Shown in pieces: positions 9,799-19,656 of a DNA stretch of 64,000 nt; positions within the stretch are counted from its first letter, which is position 1, and every line of letters starts with the position of its first letter. The notes under the pieces are model-generated. The model made no database searches and was not told the origin of the DNA. It saw only the letters and a list, made by a program, of their open reading frames with translations. The translations under genes were made by a program, and so were the position numbers. Origin of the DNA: CBDATW01 sp965200605 (GTDB taxonomy: Bacteria > Bacillota_I > Bacilli_A > CBDATW01); assembly GCA_965200605.1 (NCBI GenBank), contig CBDATW010000002.1:496001-560000 (forward strand), in the 5' to 3' direction.

Positions 9799-10887
9799 AT
9801 GAAGAAAATTATTAAAAGAATATTAATTGCAATTCCCATTATTATGGTAATTGCTTTTGGTATTATTACTGTAATAATACCACGCAGAATGTATACAAGT
9901 TCAATTGAGGCTAACAAAAAAGATGTTAATACATGTTTAACCAGTGATAGTAAAAAGAGAACTTCAGTTGTAACATACAAGCCATGTAACAAGGATTTTA
10001 AATTAGCAGACTGAACAAAAGAATATGGTAATAAAAATTCTAAAACTACAGTTATTTGAATTCATGGTGGTCCAACTGTGCAATTTTTTGGTAGAAAAGG
10101 CCCAAGTGAATATTCACAAGCCCTAAAAGAAAACTTAGAAAAGCATCACACAGTTTTCCTAAGACAAACATGACATGTAAAACAATATTTAGGTAATGCC
10201 AAAAACATTTCTGCTAATGTTGCATCAAAAGAATTAAAAGAATCAATGGAAATTATAGACAAAGCAATTAACCATTATCAAAAGAAAGGCCAAAGAGTAG
10301 TGCTTATTGGGCATTCATTTGGTTCATATTTGGTCAATGCCTATCTTTACAACTATGGGGCTAAAGCTGATTATACAATTTCTATGGCTGCCAAACTAGT
10401 TCTACTAGATAAAGATGTTATGACAAAGGTTTATGATAATTTAGAAGCTGGTAAAAAAAATCGTAAATTAATTAGATTTAATAAGCAAAATCAATTGATT
10501 CAAAAAGAGTTTTCAGTACCAATTTATGCTTGAGCAGTTATGAAATATAACTGAACAACATATGATGTTGTTGGTAGATTAAATATTGGTTTATATGATC
10601 ACTTTGAAAATAACTTTGCTGGTCCAAATAATAAACTAAAAGAAAACTCTAATGTTTTGTGAATCACAGCGCACTATGATCCAAATACCGGATGATTTGA
10701 TCAAGATATGCAAAATGTAGCTAAAAGATATGGTAAGCTTATGGTTGTTGATAAAGATGACCTAATTGCACTTAGATCAAGATTAGATAAAAAAAATCAA
10801 AAGAAAGATTTAGCTAAACTAGCTCATAGATCAATGGTCAAAGATGATATATTAATCAAAGAATGATTTGAAATAGCAGGACTATAA
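9799..10887 (+). CDS. membrane-anchored alpha/beta hydrolase
   Basis: 362 aa, merged across many UGA codons. The N-terminus is a signal anchor (basic M-K-K-I-I-K-R then about 20 hydrophobic residues), so the enzyme probably sits outside the membrane. The oxyanion-type W-I-H-G-G-P block is near residue 87 and the nucleophile elbow is G-H-S-F-G-S, as in serine hydrolases (lipase, esterase, peptidase). A late Asp and His (H-Y-D-P, A-H-R-S) could complete the triad. Substrate unknown; mollicutes often carry such surface hydrolases for host lipid or peptide use. TATAAT at about 9758 and AAGGAAGA precede the start, and a clear terminator follows. Confidence 0.75.
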
Positions 10888-10891
10888 AGTT

Positions 10892-10914
10892 AAAACACCA
10901 AATGGTGTTTTTTT
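10892..10914 (+). terminator. rho-independent terminator of the hydrolase gene
   Basis: AAACACCA/TGGTGTTT stem with a 2-nt loop and seven T residues, 5 nt after the stop codon. Confidence 0.8.
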
Positions 10915-10922
10915 AAAATAAT

Positions 10923-10963
10923 TAAAAAAAGTAGGAATTTTTATTTTTTTGACTATATATATT
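10923..10963 (+). repeat. repeated promoter-like element (copy 1, orphan)
   Basis: Contains AGTAGGAATTTTTATTTTTT followed by GACTATATATATT, near-identical to segments at 18693-18733 and 61468-61510. Here it is followed by an AGGGAG ribosome-binding-like site but no convincing peptide gene. Downstream a TAATATTGG/CCAATATTA inverted repeat (about 11003-11012 and 11078-11087) encloses 65 nt of unassigned sequence. Confidence 0.55.
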
Positions 10964-11120
10964 GTGTAGGGAGATAATTTTTGTCTCTTTACGTAATATT
11001 GGCTTGGCATCTTAAATTCAATTTTACATATATTTTGTAGCTTTTGTTCATTTATTAACTAACTTTCCTATTATCATGCCAATATTAAAAAACAAACCTT
11101 AAATATGCAAGAAAATAATT

Positions 11121-11152
11121 CTACACTTCAAAACATAGAAGTGTAGTTTTTA
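11121..11152. terminator. bidirectional hairpin at the end of nrdE
   Basis: CTACACTTC (11121-11129) and GAAGTGTAG (11138-11146) form a 9-bp stem, T-rich on the plus side and moderately T-rich on the minus side. It lies just beyond the nrdE stop. Its core is the same as that of the dispersed repeat at 32605-32662. Confidence 0.55.
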
Positions 11153-11157
11153 TTATT

Positions 11158-13317
11158 TTAGATAACACATGCTGCACAGTTATCAATATCATCATTATAT
11201 GTCTCAGATCCTTCAATCACTTCTTGTCTAACTCTAACATAGTAGATTGTTTTACATTTTTTCTTAAAGGCATAAATGTAGGCTTTGTTCAGATCTCTTG
11301 TTGTTGCAGTATCATTCATAAATAGTGTAAGTGATATAGCTTGATCAACATGTTGTTGAGCAGCTGCTACAATATCAATAATTGGTTCTGGACCGATTTT
11401 ATAAGCATCTTGTTCATAGTACTTATAGTTGTCTTTATTTAGATTATAGGCAGGAAAATAAACTCTTCCTAGTTTTCCTTCTTTTCTTGTTTCAACTGGT
11501 TCAACAACTGGTTGAAGTGAAGGAGTACATGATGATAGATATGAAATTGAACCAGTTGGAGCAACAGCCATTAAATAGGCATTGGCAATTCCATCTTTTT
11601 TAATATTTTCAACAAGATCAATTCAATCTTTTTTGCTAGGAATTTTAACTTTGTATTGTTTAAATATTTTTTTTATTTTATCTATCTTAGGTGATCAGTG
11701 CTCTTCTGCACATTCTGTGTATTTTTCAAAATATGAACCATCAGCAAATTTGGTGTGTTCAAATCCGCCAAATGGTTTTCCATTTTCAACAGCTAGATTA
11801 TAAGAAGCTTTAAATGAGTGATAGGCCATTGTATAGAAAAACATATTTGTAAAGTCTACAGCTTCTGGTGAAGCATAGAAGATTTCATTTGTTGATAAAA
11901 ATCCATGTAAGTTCATTGCTCCCAGACCAATTGCATTATTAGTTTGGTTACCAAATTCAATTGAGGGAACAGGAGAAAAATCAGAGTGTCTTGAAACATG
12001 ATCAAGAGATCTAATTGCATCTTGAATTGAAGCACCAAATTCTTTGCCAGCTTCCATCATTTTGGCAATGTTTAGTGAACCCAAATTGCAGCAAATATCT
12101 TGACCAACTTTTGTATAAGTTTGATCAGAATTGTATTCAGATGGTGTTGAAACCTGAGCAATTTCTGAACATAGGTTTGACATTACAATTCTTCCGGGAT
12201 GGGGTAGATTGTGGTTAACTGTATCATCAAACATTAAATAGGGATATCCTGATTCAAAATGTAGTTCCGCAATTGTATGGAACAATTTACGAGCTGAGAT
12301 ATATGTTTTTTTAATTCGGTCATCATTAACCATATTTTCATATTCTTCTGTTATAGAAATATCAGAAAATGGTTTACCATATACACGTTCAACATCATAT
12401 GGAGAAAATAGTGCCATGTCTTTATTGTTTTTAGCCAGTTCAAATGTAATATCGGGAACAACAACTCCCAGTGATAGAGATTTAATTCTGATTTTTTCAT
12501 CAGCATTTTCACGTTTTGTATCAAGGAAAACCATAATATCAGGATGGTGAACATTTAGATAAACTGCACCAGCTCCTTGTCTTTGACCAAGTTGATTAGC
12601 ATATGAAAATGAGTCTTCTAGAAGCTTCATAACTGGAACCACCCCAGTCCCCTGGCCTTCTATTTGCTTAATTGGAGCTCCAAACTCTCTTAGGTTAGTT
12701 AAACAAAGAGCCACTCCCCCACCACGTTTAGATAGTTGTAGTGATGATGTAATACCACGACCAATTGATTCCATATTATCTTCAACTCTAAGTAGATAAC
12801 AAGAAACATATTCACCTCTTTGTTTTTTACCAGCATTTAAAAATGTTGGTGTAGCAGGTTGGAATCTACCAGTCATAATTGAGTGAAGCACTTTTTTGGC
12901 ATTATCAAAGTTGCCACCACCTAGAAATAGAGCATTCATTACTACTCGATCTTCATAAGTTTCTAGATATTGTTTATTATCAAAACTTTTTAGAACATAA
13001 ACATTAAAGAATTTTAATGCTCCCATAAAAGATGGAAATGAGTGTTTATATTTTAAGGCTGCCTCTGTTAGCTCTTTAATTTGATCGATTTCATATTGGT
13101 GAACTAACTCTTTTTCATAATATTCATGATCAACAAGAAATTTAATTCTTTCAGCAATTGACTTAAATTCTTTCATATTTGGTAAAACATGGTGTTTTAC
13201 ATAAAGATCAGCAGCTTTTTTATCTTTGGCATAGTCAATCTTGCCATCAACCTTCATTTTTGATATTGCATTAAGTGCAATATAGCGATTCTCTCATTTT
13301 TTATCAGTTTTCATCAT
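11158..13317 (-). CDS. nrdE: class Ib/Ie ribonucleoside-diphosphate reductase, alpha subunit
   Basis: 719 aa, merged across UGA codons. NrdE hallmarks are visible: S-C-Y-L-L-R-V-E-D with the first redox cysteine, S-K-R-G-G-G-V-A, the radical-site loop S-N-L-C-S-E-I, A-V-A-P-T-G-S-I-S-Y, and a C-terminal C-A-A-C-V-I pair that re-reduces the active site. It makes deoxyribonucleotides from NDPs. It lies last in the operon nrdF-nrdI-nrdE; the start at 13317 (M-M-K-T-D-K-K-W) has GAGG upstream and follows nrdI by 12 nt. The N-terminal ATP-cone seen in class Ia is absent, as usual for NrdE. Confidence 0.95.
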
Positions 13318-13329
13318 TTTTCATTTCCT

Positions 13330-13782
13330 CTATTTTTCTCAAAAATCATTTAAAATTTTTTGTGTTGTCTCTACATCATAGCTTGTACCTGCAAGCTCAA
13401 GTTGATAGAGCATAGGTACATTTAGTTTTTTGGATATAATTGGTCCTGCTAAGCAAAATGTATCGTTGAAGTTAGTATTTCCAGTTGCAATTACTCCTCT
13501 ACAACGATCTCTATTTGATTTTATATTTAAGAATTTAATTACTTGCTTGGGCACAGCCCCTGAGGTAAAATCTCCACCTCCACTATATGTTGGACAAACA
13601 ATTATATAATCTTGATTGACCATTATGGTTTCTGCATCTAATTTTGTGGGTATCCGGTAGCTTTTAAAACCTGTTTTTTCTACAAAGCGATGGGTATTGC
13701 CAGTGCTAGAAGAGAAGTATACAATACATATCTCTCCTTTAGGTCTTGTAACATCATCTGCTAGCACTACATCATGGTGCAT
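13330..13782 (-). CDS. nrdI: NrdI flavodoxin-like activator of NrdF
   Basis: 150 aa. The FMN phosphate loop S-S-S-T-G-N-T-H-R-F is near residue 25, and P-T-Y-S-G-G-G-D-F and A-T-G-N-T-N-F-N match the NrdI isoalloxazine-binding loops. The frame continues past UGA 13341-13339 (Trp) and ends at TAG 13332-13330. NrdI supplies the oxidant that activates NrdF; in the metal-free class it is needed to form the DOPA radical. It starts 3 nt after the nrdF stop. Confidence 0.93.
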
Positions 13783-13785
13783 AAA

Positions 13786-14805
13786 TTAGAAGTCTCAGTC
13801 TTCATCTTCGGTTTCTTCGCTAAGCCCCATGACATATGAAGAGCCATTACCTGAGAAGAAGTCATGGTTTTCATCAGCTCTAGCTGATAGTTGAGCAAAA
13901 ACTTCTGGTTGAATTCTTGTTTCTTCTTCTGAAAATGGTGATTCATAACCTAGGTTTTGTAAGAACTTACCAGCATTGTATACTGAGAATTTAACTGCAT
14001 CTTCTGCTAGGTTATCAAATCCATCATATAGCTCATATAGAAATGCTTTTTCTTGATCAATTAGTTTATATAATAATTTAAAGACAAACTTTTTAGTTTT
14101 AATTTGATCTTCTTGTGATAGCTTAGCTACTTTTTGTTGAAATTTATATCCAGTATAGTAATTATGGATCACTTTATCTCTTAGGATTAATCTAATAATA
14201 TCTGAAGTATTGGGCATTTGCCCTCTTGCTGAGAGGTAAAATGGTAGATAAAATCCTCCATAAAGCAAGAATCCTGGCATCATAGCAGCTGCTACTTTAG
14301 ATTTAATTGGATCATCACCGGTATAATAAGGAATTAATTCTTTGGCTCTAGCTTGAAGAGTTTTACACTTTGTTACTCATTCATGAGCTTCTTCAATTTG
14401 TTTTGATGAACAAAGAGTTGAAAAGATTGTGCCATATGAGCGAGCATGAACTCCAACCATAAAGGCAAAGTTAGCATAAATAACTTGTTCATGGTCAGTA
14501 ATTGATGTTGGAATTTGCATTGTATCACCAACAGTTGCCTGAATTGTATCAAGTAGAGTAAGTCCAGTATAAGTTCTTGTAACTAATTCTTGTCATTTAT
14601 CATCCATCTCTGATCATGACTTTAAATCATTAGATACAGGAATCTTCTCTGGTAATCAAAAGTTTTGAGTAATTCTTGTTCAAACCTCTAGATCTTTGTC
14701 ATCATCAATTACATTTCAGTTAACAGATCTTAAATTTCCTTTAAATCCATTTTGGGAAAATTGTAGTGGTGAGACTGAATTTTTGTAATAATCCTGGTTA
14801 TTCAT
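13786..14805 (-). CDS. nrdF: ribonucleotide reductase beta subunit, metal-free class Ie (VPK type)
   Basis: 339 aa from ATG 14805 (AAAAGGAG upstream) to TAA 13786, ending E-D-E-D-W-D-F, the NrdF tail that docks on NrdE. D86 (L-L-D-T-I-Q), H120, Tyr124 (H-A-R-S-Y) and H214 are kept. Three of the four metal-ligand glutamates are replaced: V117 in M-V-G-V-H, P177 in M-M-P-G-F, and K211 in R-D-K-V-I-H. This is the Val-Pro-Lys variant known from Mesoplasma florum NrdF2, which uses a DOPA radical instead of a metal site. TATAAT on the minus strand at 14882-14887 drives the operon. Confidence 0.93.
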
Positions 14806-15119
14806 ATGATATAACTCCTTTTTTTGTCTTTAGATATAAACTTCTCCAACTCTTTTAAAAAAATTTTGGTGGAGTAAAATAATTATACTATAATTTATTT
14901 GTTCTAATTTATAATCATTATAAATTGCCTATAATAAAGGGCAAAACAAGAGATTTTTTTACTTTTTTAAAAAATTAATATTTTTTTTAAATCATTTTTT
15001 GTAAACATATACATTAAAATTACACTTTTAATATGCTAAATTTTAATTAAAAAACACCTATTTAATTAATTTATACTATAATATAATATATAAAAATTAA
15101 AAGAAAAGCGAATATTTTA
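14806..15119. promoter_or_regulatory. divergent promoter region nrdF / smpB
   Basis: No gene. On the minus strand TATAAT (14882-14887) precedes nrdF. On the plus strand an AT-rich stretch with overlapping TATAAT-like hexamers (15075-15090) precedes smpB, whose start has only a weak GCGAA ribosome-binding region. An imperfect palindrome TTGCCT...GGGCAA lies near 14925-14944. I saw no recognisable NrdR box. Confidence 0.45.
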
Positions 15120-15566
15120 ATGAAAACAATAGCATTTAACAAAAAAGCTAGATTTAATTATCAATTATTGGAAAGTTATGAAGCAGGCATTGTATTAACT
15201 GGAAGTGAAATTAAATCAATTAGAGCTGGCCGAGTTCAAATCTCCCAATCTCATGGAATCGTTAGAAATAACGAGATTTTTGCTATAAACATTAATATTT
15301 CTCCTCTAAAAGAAGCTAATAGAAATGATTTTGATCCAATTAGAACTAGAAAGCTTCTTTTACACAAAAGACAAATTAATAAAATTATTAGACAAAAGAA
15401 ATCTGATAAGATTACACTTGTGCCAACTAAACTTTATATTAAAAAGGGAGTTGCAAAATTAGAAATCTATACAGCTAAAGGTAAAAAAGAGCATGATAAA
15501 AGAATTGCTATTAAAAAAAGAGAATCATTAAGAAGGTCTAAAAATATCGAAAAATATCGAAAATAA
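15120..15566 (+). CDS. smpB: SsrA-binding protein SmpB
   Basis: 148 aa. The N-terminal F-N-K-K-A-R-F-N-Y, the tmRNA-binding L-T-G-S-E-I-K-S-I-R-A-G-R and the C-terminal basic tail starting K-K-E-H-D-K-R are the SmpB signatures. It delivers tmRNA to stalled ribosomes. tmRNA itself starts about 260 bp downstream, and RNase R, the nuclease that follows trans-translation, is also in the window. Codon use and AT content match neighbours. Confidence 0.95.
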   Translation: MKTIAFNKKARFNYQLLESYEAGIVLTGSEIKSIRAGRVQISQSHGIVRNNEIFAININISPLKEANRNDFDPIRTRKLLLHKRQINKIIRQKKSDKITLVPTKLYIKKGVAKLEIYTAKGKKEHDKRIAIKKRESLRRSKNIEKYRK

Positions 15567-15571
15567 TAAAA

Positions 15572-15594
15572 GTAGAGCAGTTAGCTCTATTTTA
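15572..15594. terminator. bidirectional terminator between smpB and small ORF
   Basis: TAGAGC (15573-15578) and GCTCTA (15584-15589) with T-rich ends on both strands, placed between convergent smpB and the minus-strand small protein. Confidence 0.65.
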
Positions 15595-15619
15595 GTAATA
15601 TTGATATTTACTCAAATTA

Positions 15620-15733
15620 TTATTTTCTTAATCCTGGTGGTGTTCAACCAAAAATTTTATGAGCAATTTCAATTATTAGGAATGTACCCAGCAGGGTATC
15701 TACTACAATTTTAAAAATTGTTAATCCATCCAT
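15620..15733 (-). CDS. small hydrophobic protein, 37 aa
   Basis: Reads M-D-G-L-T-I-F-K-I-V-V-D-T, then a hydrophobic stretch G-T-F-L-I-I-E-I-A and W-T-P-P-G-L-R-K, ending TAA-TAA. AGAAGG lies 8 nt before the ATG. One membrane helix is likely. I do not recognise it. The well-placed ribosome-binding site, double stop and intact shared terminator argue for a real gene, but its length leaves doubt. Confidence 0.45.
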
Positions 15734-15809
15734 ATTAATTTCCTTCTAGTGTTATTACACCAATATTAATAATATAGGAATTTTTTAACATTTACAACAA
15801 TTTTTCTAT

Positions 15810-15815
15810 TATAAT
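15810..15815 (+). promoter_or_regulatory. -10 element of the tmRNA gene
   Basis: TATAAT 9 nt before the mature tmRNA 5' end, consistent with transcription starting close to position 15822. Confidence 0.6.
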
Positions 15816-15823
15816 ATCAATGC

Positions 15824-16183
15824 GGGGATGATATTGGATTCGACAGGATGATTTTCGCATGCAAGGTGCAGTGGTCTGATAGACCATAATATCACTTAAA
15901 TATAACTGGAAACAGAGAAAAACATTTAGCATTCGCTTAGTTCGACGTTAGAACTCGCTAAACTTATAGCTAAGGGCTTAGCTTTTAGCCCAAAGCTATT
16001 CGTATTACAATCAAAAGCATTTATTTAAGGTTGGTTGCTAACCAAAGATAAATTATCTAATAAGTAACAAGTTATAGATTTATTTGAACATTGATTATCT
16101 ATGACTTATCTTCAGTGTTCTAAACTGTAGAGCTTGCATGAGATCCATTTTGGACGTGGGTTCAAATCCCACCATCTCCACCA
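15824..16183 (+). ncRNA. ssrA: transfer-messenger RNA
   Basis: About 360 nt. The 5' end GGGGATG pairs with CATCTCC near the 3' end, followed by encoded ACCA. GGATTCGACAGG after the acceptor and GGTTCAAATCCC at the 3' end are the conserved tRNA-like parts. A tag reading frame ends E-K-H-L-A-F-A with a TAG at 15938-15940; upstream codons read T-G-N-R, so the tag seems only about 9-12 residues long, short for a mollicute. Pseudoknot-rich sequence follows. Confidence 0.95.
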
Positions 16184-16194
16184 TGTAAAATATA

Positions 16195-16218
16195 GAAGAG
16201 GCTTTGTCTCTTTTTTTT
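16195..16218 (+). terminator. terminator of ssrA
   Basis: AAGAG/CTCTT stem with a 7-nt loop and a run of T residues, 12 nt after the tmRNA CCA. Confidence 0.7.
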
Positions 16219-16293
16219 GATTCCTAAAATGCTAGATTCTTAAAAAAAAGGAAAAAAATTGGACTTTTTTTTTAGATTCTATATAATAATGGT

Positions 16294-17445
16294 ATGGAAA
16301 ACAACAAAATCGAATATAAACGAGAAATCGGATCAGATATACAAAATACTATTATTAAACCAATAATAGCTTTTGCCAACACTTTTGGGGGCAAAATACT
16401 TTTAGGATATGATGATAATGGTAAATTTTATAAAAAACAAAGCAAAGAAGACAAAGAAAGAATAATAAATGCAATTATGGATTCTATTAATGATGATCCA
16501 GAAAAAGTTAATATTAAAATTAAATTTAACTCAAATGGGGGAATAATTATTGAAGTTCCAGAATCAAAATCAGCATGATTCCACAAGATAAATAATAAAT
16601 GCTATGAAAGACAAAATGCTTCAAGTGTAGAAGTAGATATATCAATAGTTCAAAATAGAAAAAATGAAATCAGATCTACATATGAAAAATATGATTCTGA
16701 AAAATTTAAATTATTAAATAATTTTACAAATGGAAAATTTGATAAATCTACAAAAAGAAAAGCCTATTATTTATCTGACAAAGATGATGACATAACTATA
16801 TTAGGATCATTTTTTAAAGACTCAGGAAAAATAATTAAAATTAATGGCAAAGACTTTTCATTGGGGCAAAGAAATGAAATTATTGCTGAATCAATTAAAT
16901 ATATTGATATACAATTTTTACATAATTCTATAGAAAAAACCTCGATTAAAAAATTAATCAATAATGTTGAAATTATCATTAGAGAGCTGGTGGCAAATGC
17001 AATTTCACATACTGCAAAAATGAATACTGTTGAAATAGGTACAAATGATTTTGGTTTAATTACATGCAACAATATAAATTCAAATTCAGAATTTAGAAAT
17101 ATGATTAAAAAAAATCAATTTATTCATTGATCAAATAATTTGCCAAGATTAAAACTTTTTAAAGAATTAAAAATTATTGAATCTGAATCTCAAGGTTATA
17201 ATGATATTATCCAAGCAAATCCTAATTATGAAATTTTATTTGCTTTTGATAATGAGAAAATCTATATTTGATTAATTTTCACACCTTTAATTAAATCTAA
17301 ATATAATGTTGAGTCAATATATGGTATTAATAATATAGATGATATTAAAACTATAATACCAAATGTAAAGTTTGCAAAGCATTTTTTTAAAACAACACAA
17401 AAAAAAGCATTTATAAAAAAAGATATAATGAAATTAGGAGAATAA
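16294..17445 (+). CDS. AlbA_2 (Schlafen-type) domain protein with GHKL-like ATPase region
   Basis: 383 aa, merged across three UGA codons. The N-terminus (I-E-Y-K-R-E, then A-F-A-N-T-F-G-G-K-I-L-L-G near residues 25-42) is the AlbA_2 domain found in Schlafen-like and RecG-like putative DNA-binding proteins. Further on, V-E-I-I-I-R-E-L-V-A-N-A-I-S-H matches the N-box helix (E-x-x-x-N-A) of HATPase_c_4 domains that often follow AlbA_2. It ends 1 nt before the DUF262 gene, so the two form an operon. Both families recur in anti-phage islands; a regulator role is the alternative. Confidence 0.7.
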
Positions 17446-17446
17446 T

Positions 17447-18592
17447 ATGATTAGAAAAAGAGCTAAAACAGCCCCAAGAATTCGAACAATAACTGGATTA
17501 ATTGGTCAAATAAAAAGTAAAAATCTTATTTTAAGGCCAGAGTATCAAAGAGAATATGTTTGAGAAAACAAATCTGACAAAGATGAGCTTATGCGTAGTA
17601 TATTTTTATCATACCCAATTGGTACAATAACTATAAATGCCAATAGTGAAACTCAAAAAGATGAAATTGTAGATGGATTGCAAAGAATAAGAACATTACT
17701 ATCTTTTGTAGAGGAAGATGAGAGAGGTTATAAAAAAATTGGTGGAGACGTATCAAAAAACATCATTGATCAATATATTGATCAAATAAATGAAGATGCA
17801 AAATGAAATAAAAATGCTCAAAAAATAATAAACAATATCGATAAAGATAAAACAACATTGTTAACATACAATAATTTACCTCCGACATTAAAAGGAGTTT
17901 TTGATGAATATGAAATTAGCACAAATGTTATTACTAATTCAGATAAAGAAAATATTCACAATTTTTTTAGAGTGCTTCAAATTCAGGAAAGATTAAAAGC
18001 AGGAGAAATTATTAATTCATTAATTGATAATGAAGTAGTTAAAACAATTAGGGAATATAAAAATATTGAAACAAATCTAGAAAAGATAGAATTTAAAAAC
18101 AAAAGACAGGATTTTCAAAAATATTTAGTATTGTTTCATGGAATATTATCTGAAAAAATAAAACTTGGAGTTTCTGATAAAATAATAATTCAATATGCAG
18201 AAAAGAAAATGAAACCCAATTTTTTATTCAATAGAAGAATGAGTGTTTTATTAGAAAAATTAGACAATATTGAAATTACAAAAAAATTTGAAGAAAAAAA
18301 AGATAGAAGCTTCAATAAATTTTGTATGAAACTTTTGATTAGTCTTTATATTCTTCAGCCAGAATATGTTGAAAATAAAAACATTGCTAATATAATATTA
18401 AAACTTTATAAATTTTCTAAATTAAACTCACAATATAATTCAATTAAATTAAAAACAAAACAAAAAATACAAAAAAAACATAAAAAACAAATAGAAGAAA
18501 TTTCAATAATATCAAAAACTACACATAAAAATGAGACATTATATGAAAAATTAAAATATTTAATTGAATTTTTAGATTCTGTAAAAATATAA
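17447..18592 (+). CDS. DUF262 (GmrSD N-terminal-like) protein
   Basis: 381 aa from ATG 17447. The diagnostic DUF262 motifs are present early: L-R-P-E-Y-Q-R-E-Y-V-W (about residues 29-39) and V-D-G-L-Q-R-I-R-T (the family's D-G-Q-Q-R block, with Leu for the first Gln). P-I-G-T-I-T follows the expected spacing between them. The C-terminal half is helical and Lys-rich, without the HNH (DUF1524) domain of full GmrSD nucleases. DUF262 is a ParB-like NTPase/nuclease fold used in type IV restriction. Here it is tied to the AlbA_2 protein by a 1-nt gap. Confidence 0.72.
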
Positions 18593-18692
18593 TTTATTAA
18601 TTTAAAAATAATTTAAACTAAGTAAAAATAAATTCCACATTTCTTTATTTGAAGTGCGGAATTTATTTTTTTTATTTTTACGCCTTCTTTTT

Positions 18693-18774
18693 ATAAAAAA
18701 ATAGGAATTTTTATTCTTTTTGGCTATATATGATACAGGAGGAAATAAATATGAGATTAAATCTAAAAGTATAA
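18693..18774 (+). repeat. repeated promoter-like element (copy 2) with aborted peptide ORF
   Basis: AATAGGAATTTTTATTC with CTATATATG matches the elements at 10923 and 61468. Twelve bases on comes AGGAGGAAATAAAT and an ATG (18751) that begins M-R-L-N-L-K-V and stops at 18774. The intact element at 61468 is followed by the same spacing, GGAGG and an M-R-E-L start, so this is probably a dead copy of a small-peptide gene. Confidence 0.5.
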
Positions 18775-19124
18775 AAACTGTTTATTTAAGGTAAAAAATG
18801 GCTTAATATTAGCCAATTTCTCCCTATGGTAGGACAAATTCTTAAATTAGCATTTTTTGCTTGATTTAGATCAATGAATTTTTGATTAAATTTCATCTAA
18901 ATTTTTATACTTTAATTTATCATTAATCTAAATTCAAAAAAAATGGTTTTGTTAAATTGCTATTTTAATCTTATTTAAATTTATTTGTTTAATTCCTCTT
19001 AAAAGCCTTAAATTAAGCATCTTATGATTGCCTGCTATTTAGATAAAAAGAATTTTTTAATTTTTTTCTTGCATTTTATTATTTTATATTTATAAAATAA
19101 TGCAAAAAAAGTTTAAAAAAACTA

Positions 19125-19152
19125 TTGACACATTTTTTTAATCTAGTATATT
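19125..19152 (+). promoter_or_regulatory. sigma-70 promoter of the lipoprotein cluster
   Basis: TTGACA (19125-19130), 16-nt spacer, TATATT (19147-19152). The untranslated leader is about 130 nt and contains AGGC...GGCCT and other small inverted repeats. Confidence 0.7.
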
Positions 19153-19291
19153 AGTAGCAGGCACTTAGAGGCCTAAATACGGATGTCTTTATATAAGATC
19201 ATTCGCTATACATGTATAGAGGAATATAAGACTCTCTAAAAAACTTATGTATAAAAAATAAATTACAGAAAGGTATAAAAAATATATACTT

Positions 19292-19462
19292 ATGAAAAAA
19301 TTATTTACATCATTTGTAGCAGCTGGTACAGTAGCTTCATTTGCCGCATGTGGTAAAAAAGACAAAGCGAAAACTACTACTACAAAAGAAACAAAAACTG
19401 AAGAAAAAATTGTTGATAAAGCTGCTACAGCTGCATCATCAAAAATAATTGTAAAAAAATAA
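19292..19462 (+). CDS. truncated lipoprotein leader copy 1, 56 aa
   Basis: Signal peptide nearly identical to the full-length family (M-K-K-L-F-T-S-F-V-A-A-G-T, lipobox F-A-A-C with Cys20), followed by the usual Lys/Thr/Glu-rich linker and a stop where the ligand-binding domain should begin. It has its own upstream block AAATTACAGAAAGGTATAA shared with the next copy. It would yield a 37-residue lipopeptide. It may be translated, or be a recombination donor or relic. Confidence 0.6.
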   Translation: MKKLFTSFVAAGTVASFAACGKKDKAKTTTTKETKTEEKIVDKAATAASSKIIVKK

Positions 19463-19492
19463 ATTACAGAAAGGTATAACAAATATATACTT

Positions 19493-19621
19493 ATGAAAAA
19501 ATTATTTACATCATTTGTAGTAGCTGGTACACTGACTTCATTTGCCGCTTGTGGTAAAAAAGACAAAACTAAAACTGCTACAAAAGAAACAAAAACAGAA
19601 CAAATCATTGTAAAAAAATAA
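19493..19621 (+). CDS. truncated lipoprotein leader copy 2, 42 aa
   Basis: A second short copy of the same 5' cassette: identical spacing of AGAAAGGTATAA, M-K-K-L-F-T-S-F-V-V-A-G-T, lipobox F-A-A-C at Cys20, then only 22 residues ending I-I-V-K-K. Both short copies end in the same V-K-K-stop, the point where the full copies read V-V-K-G. The tandem arrangement suggests slippage or unequal crossing over rather than independent genes. Confidence 0.6.
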   Translation: MKKLFTSFVVAGTLTSFAACGKKDKTKTATKETKTEQIIVKK

Positions 19622-19656
19622 ATTATAGAAAGGTATAAAATAAATACAATATACTT

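Larger units (their letters stand above)
18593..19291 (+). other. 700-nt intergenic region before the lipoprotein cluster
   Basis: Contains a hairpin terminator (18630-18672, AAATTCC/GGAATTT arms), the second copy of the repeated promoter-like element (18693-18733), a 7-codon ORF from ATG 18751 behind a perfect GGAGG, an AT-rich inverted repeat GCATT...AATGC (about 19070-19108), and the consensus promoter at 19125-19152. The rest is unassigned. Confidence 0.5.

Noticed and set aside
19189..19608. A 139-codon minus-strand ORF with repeated F-V-S-F-V sequence
   Set aside because: It is antisense to the two repeated lipoprotein leader copies; the repetition comes from them and there is no ribosome-binding site.
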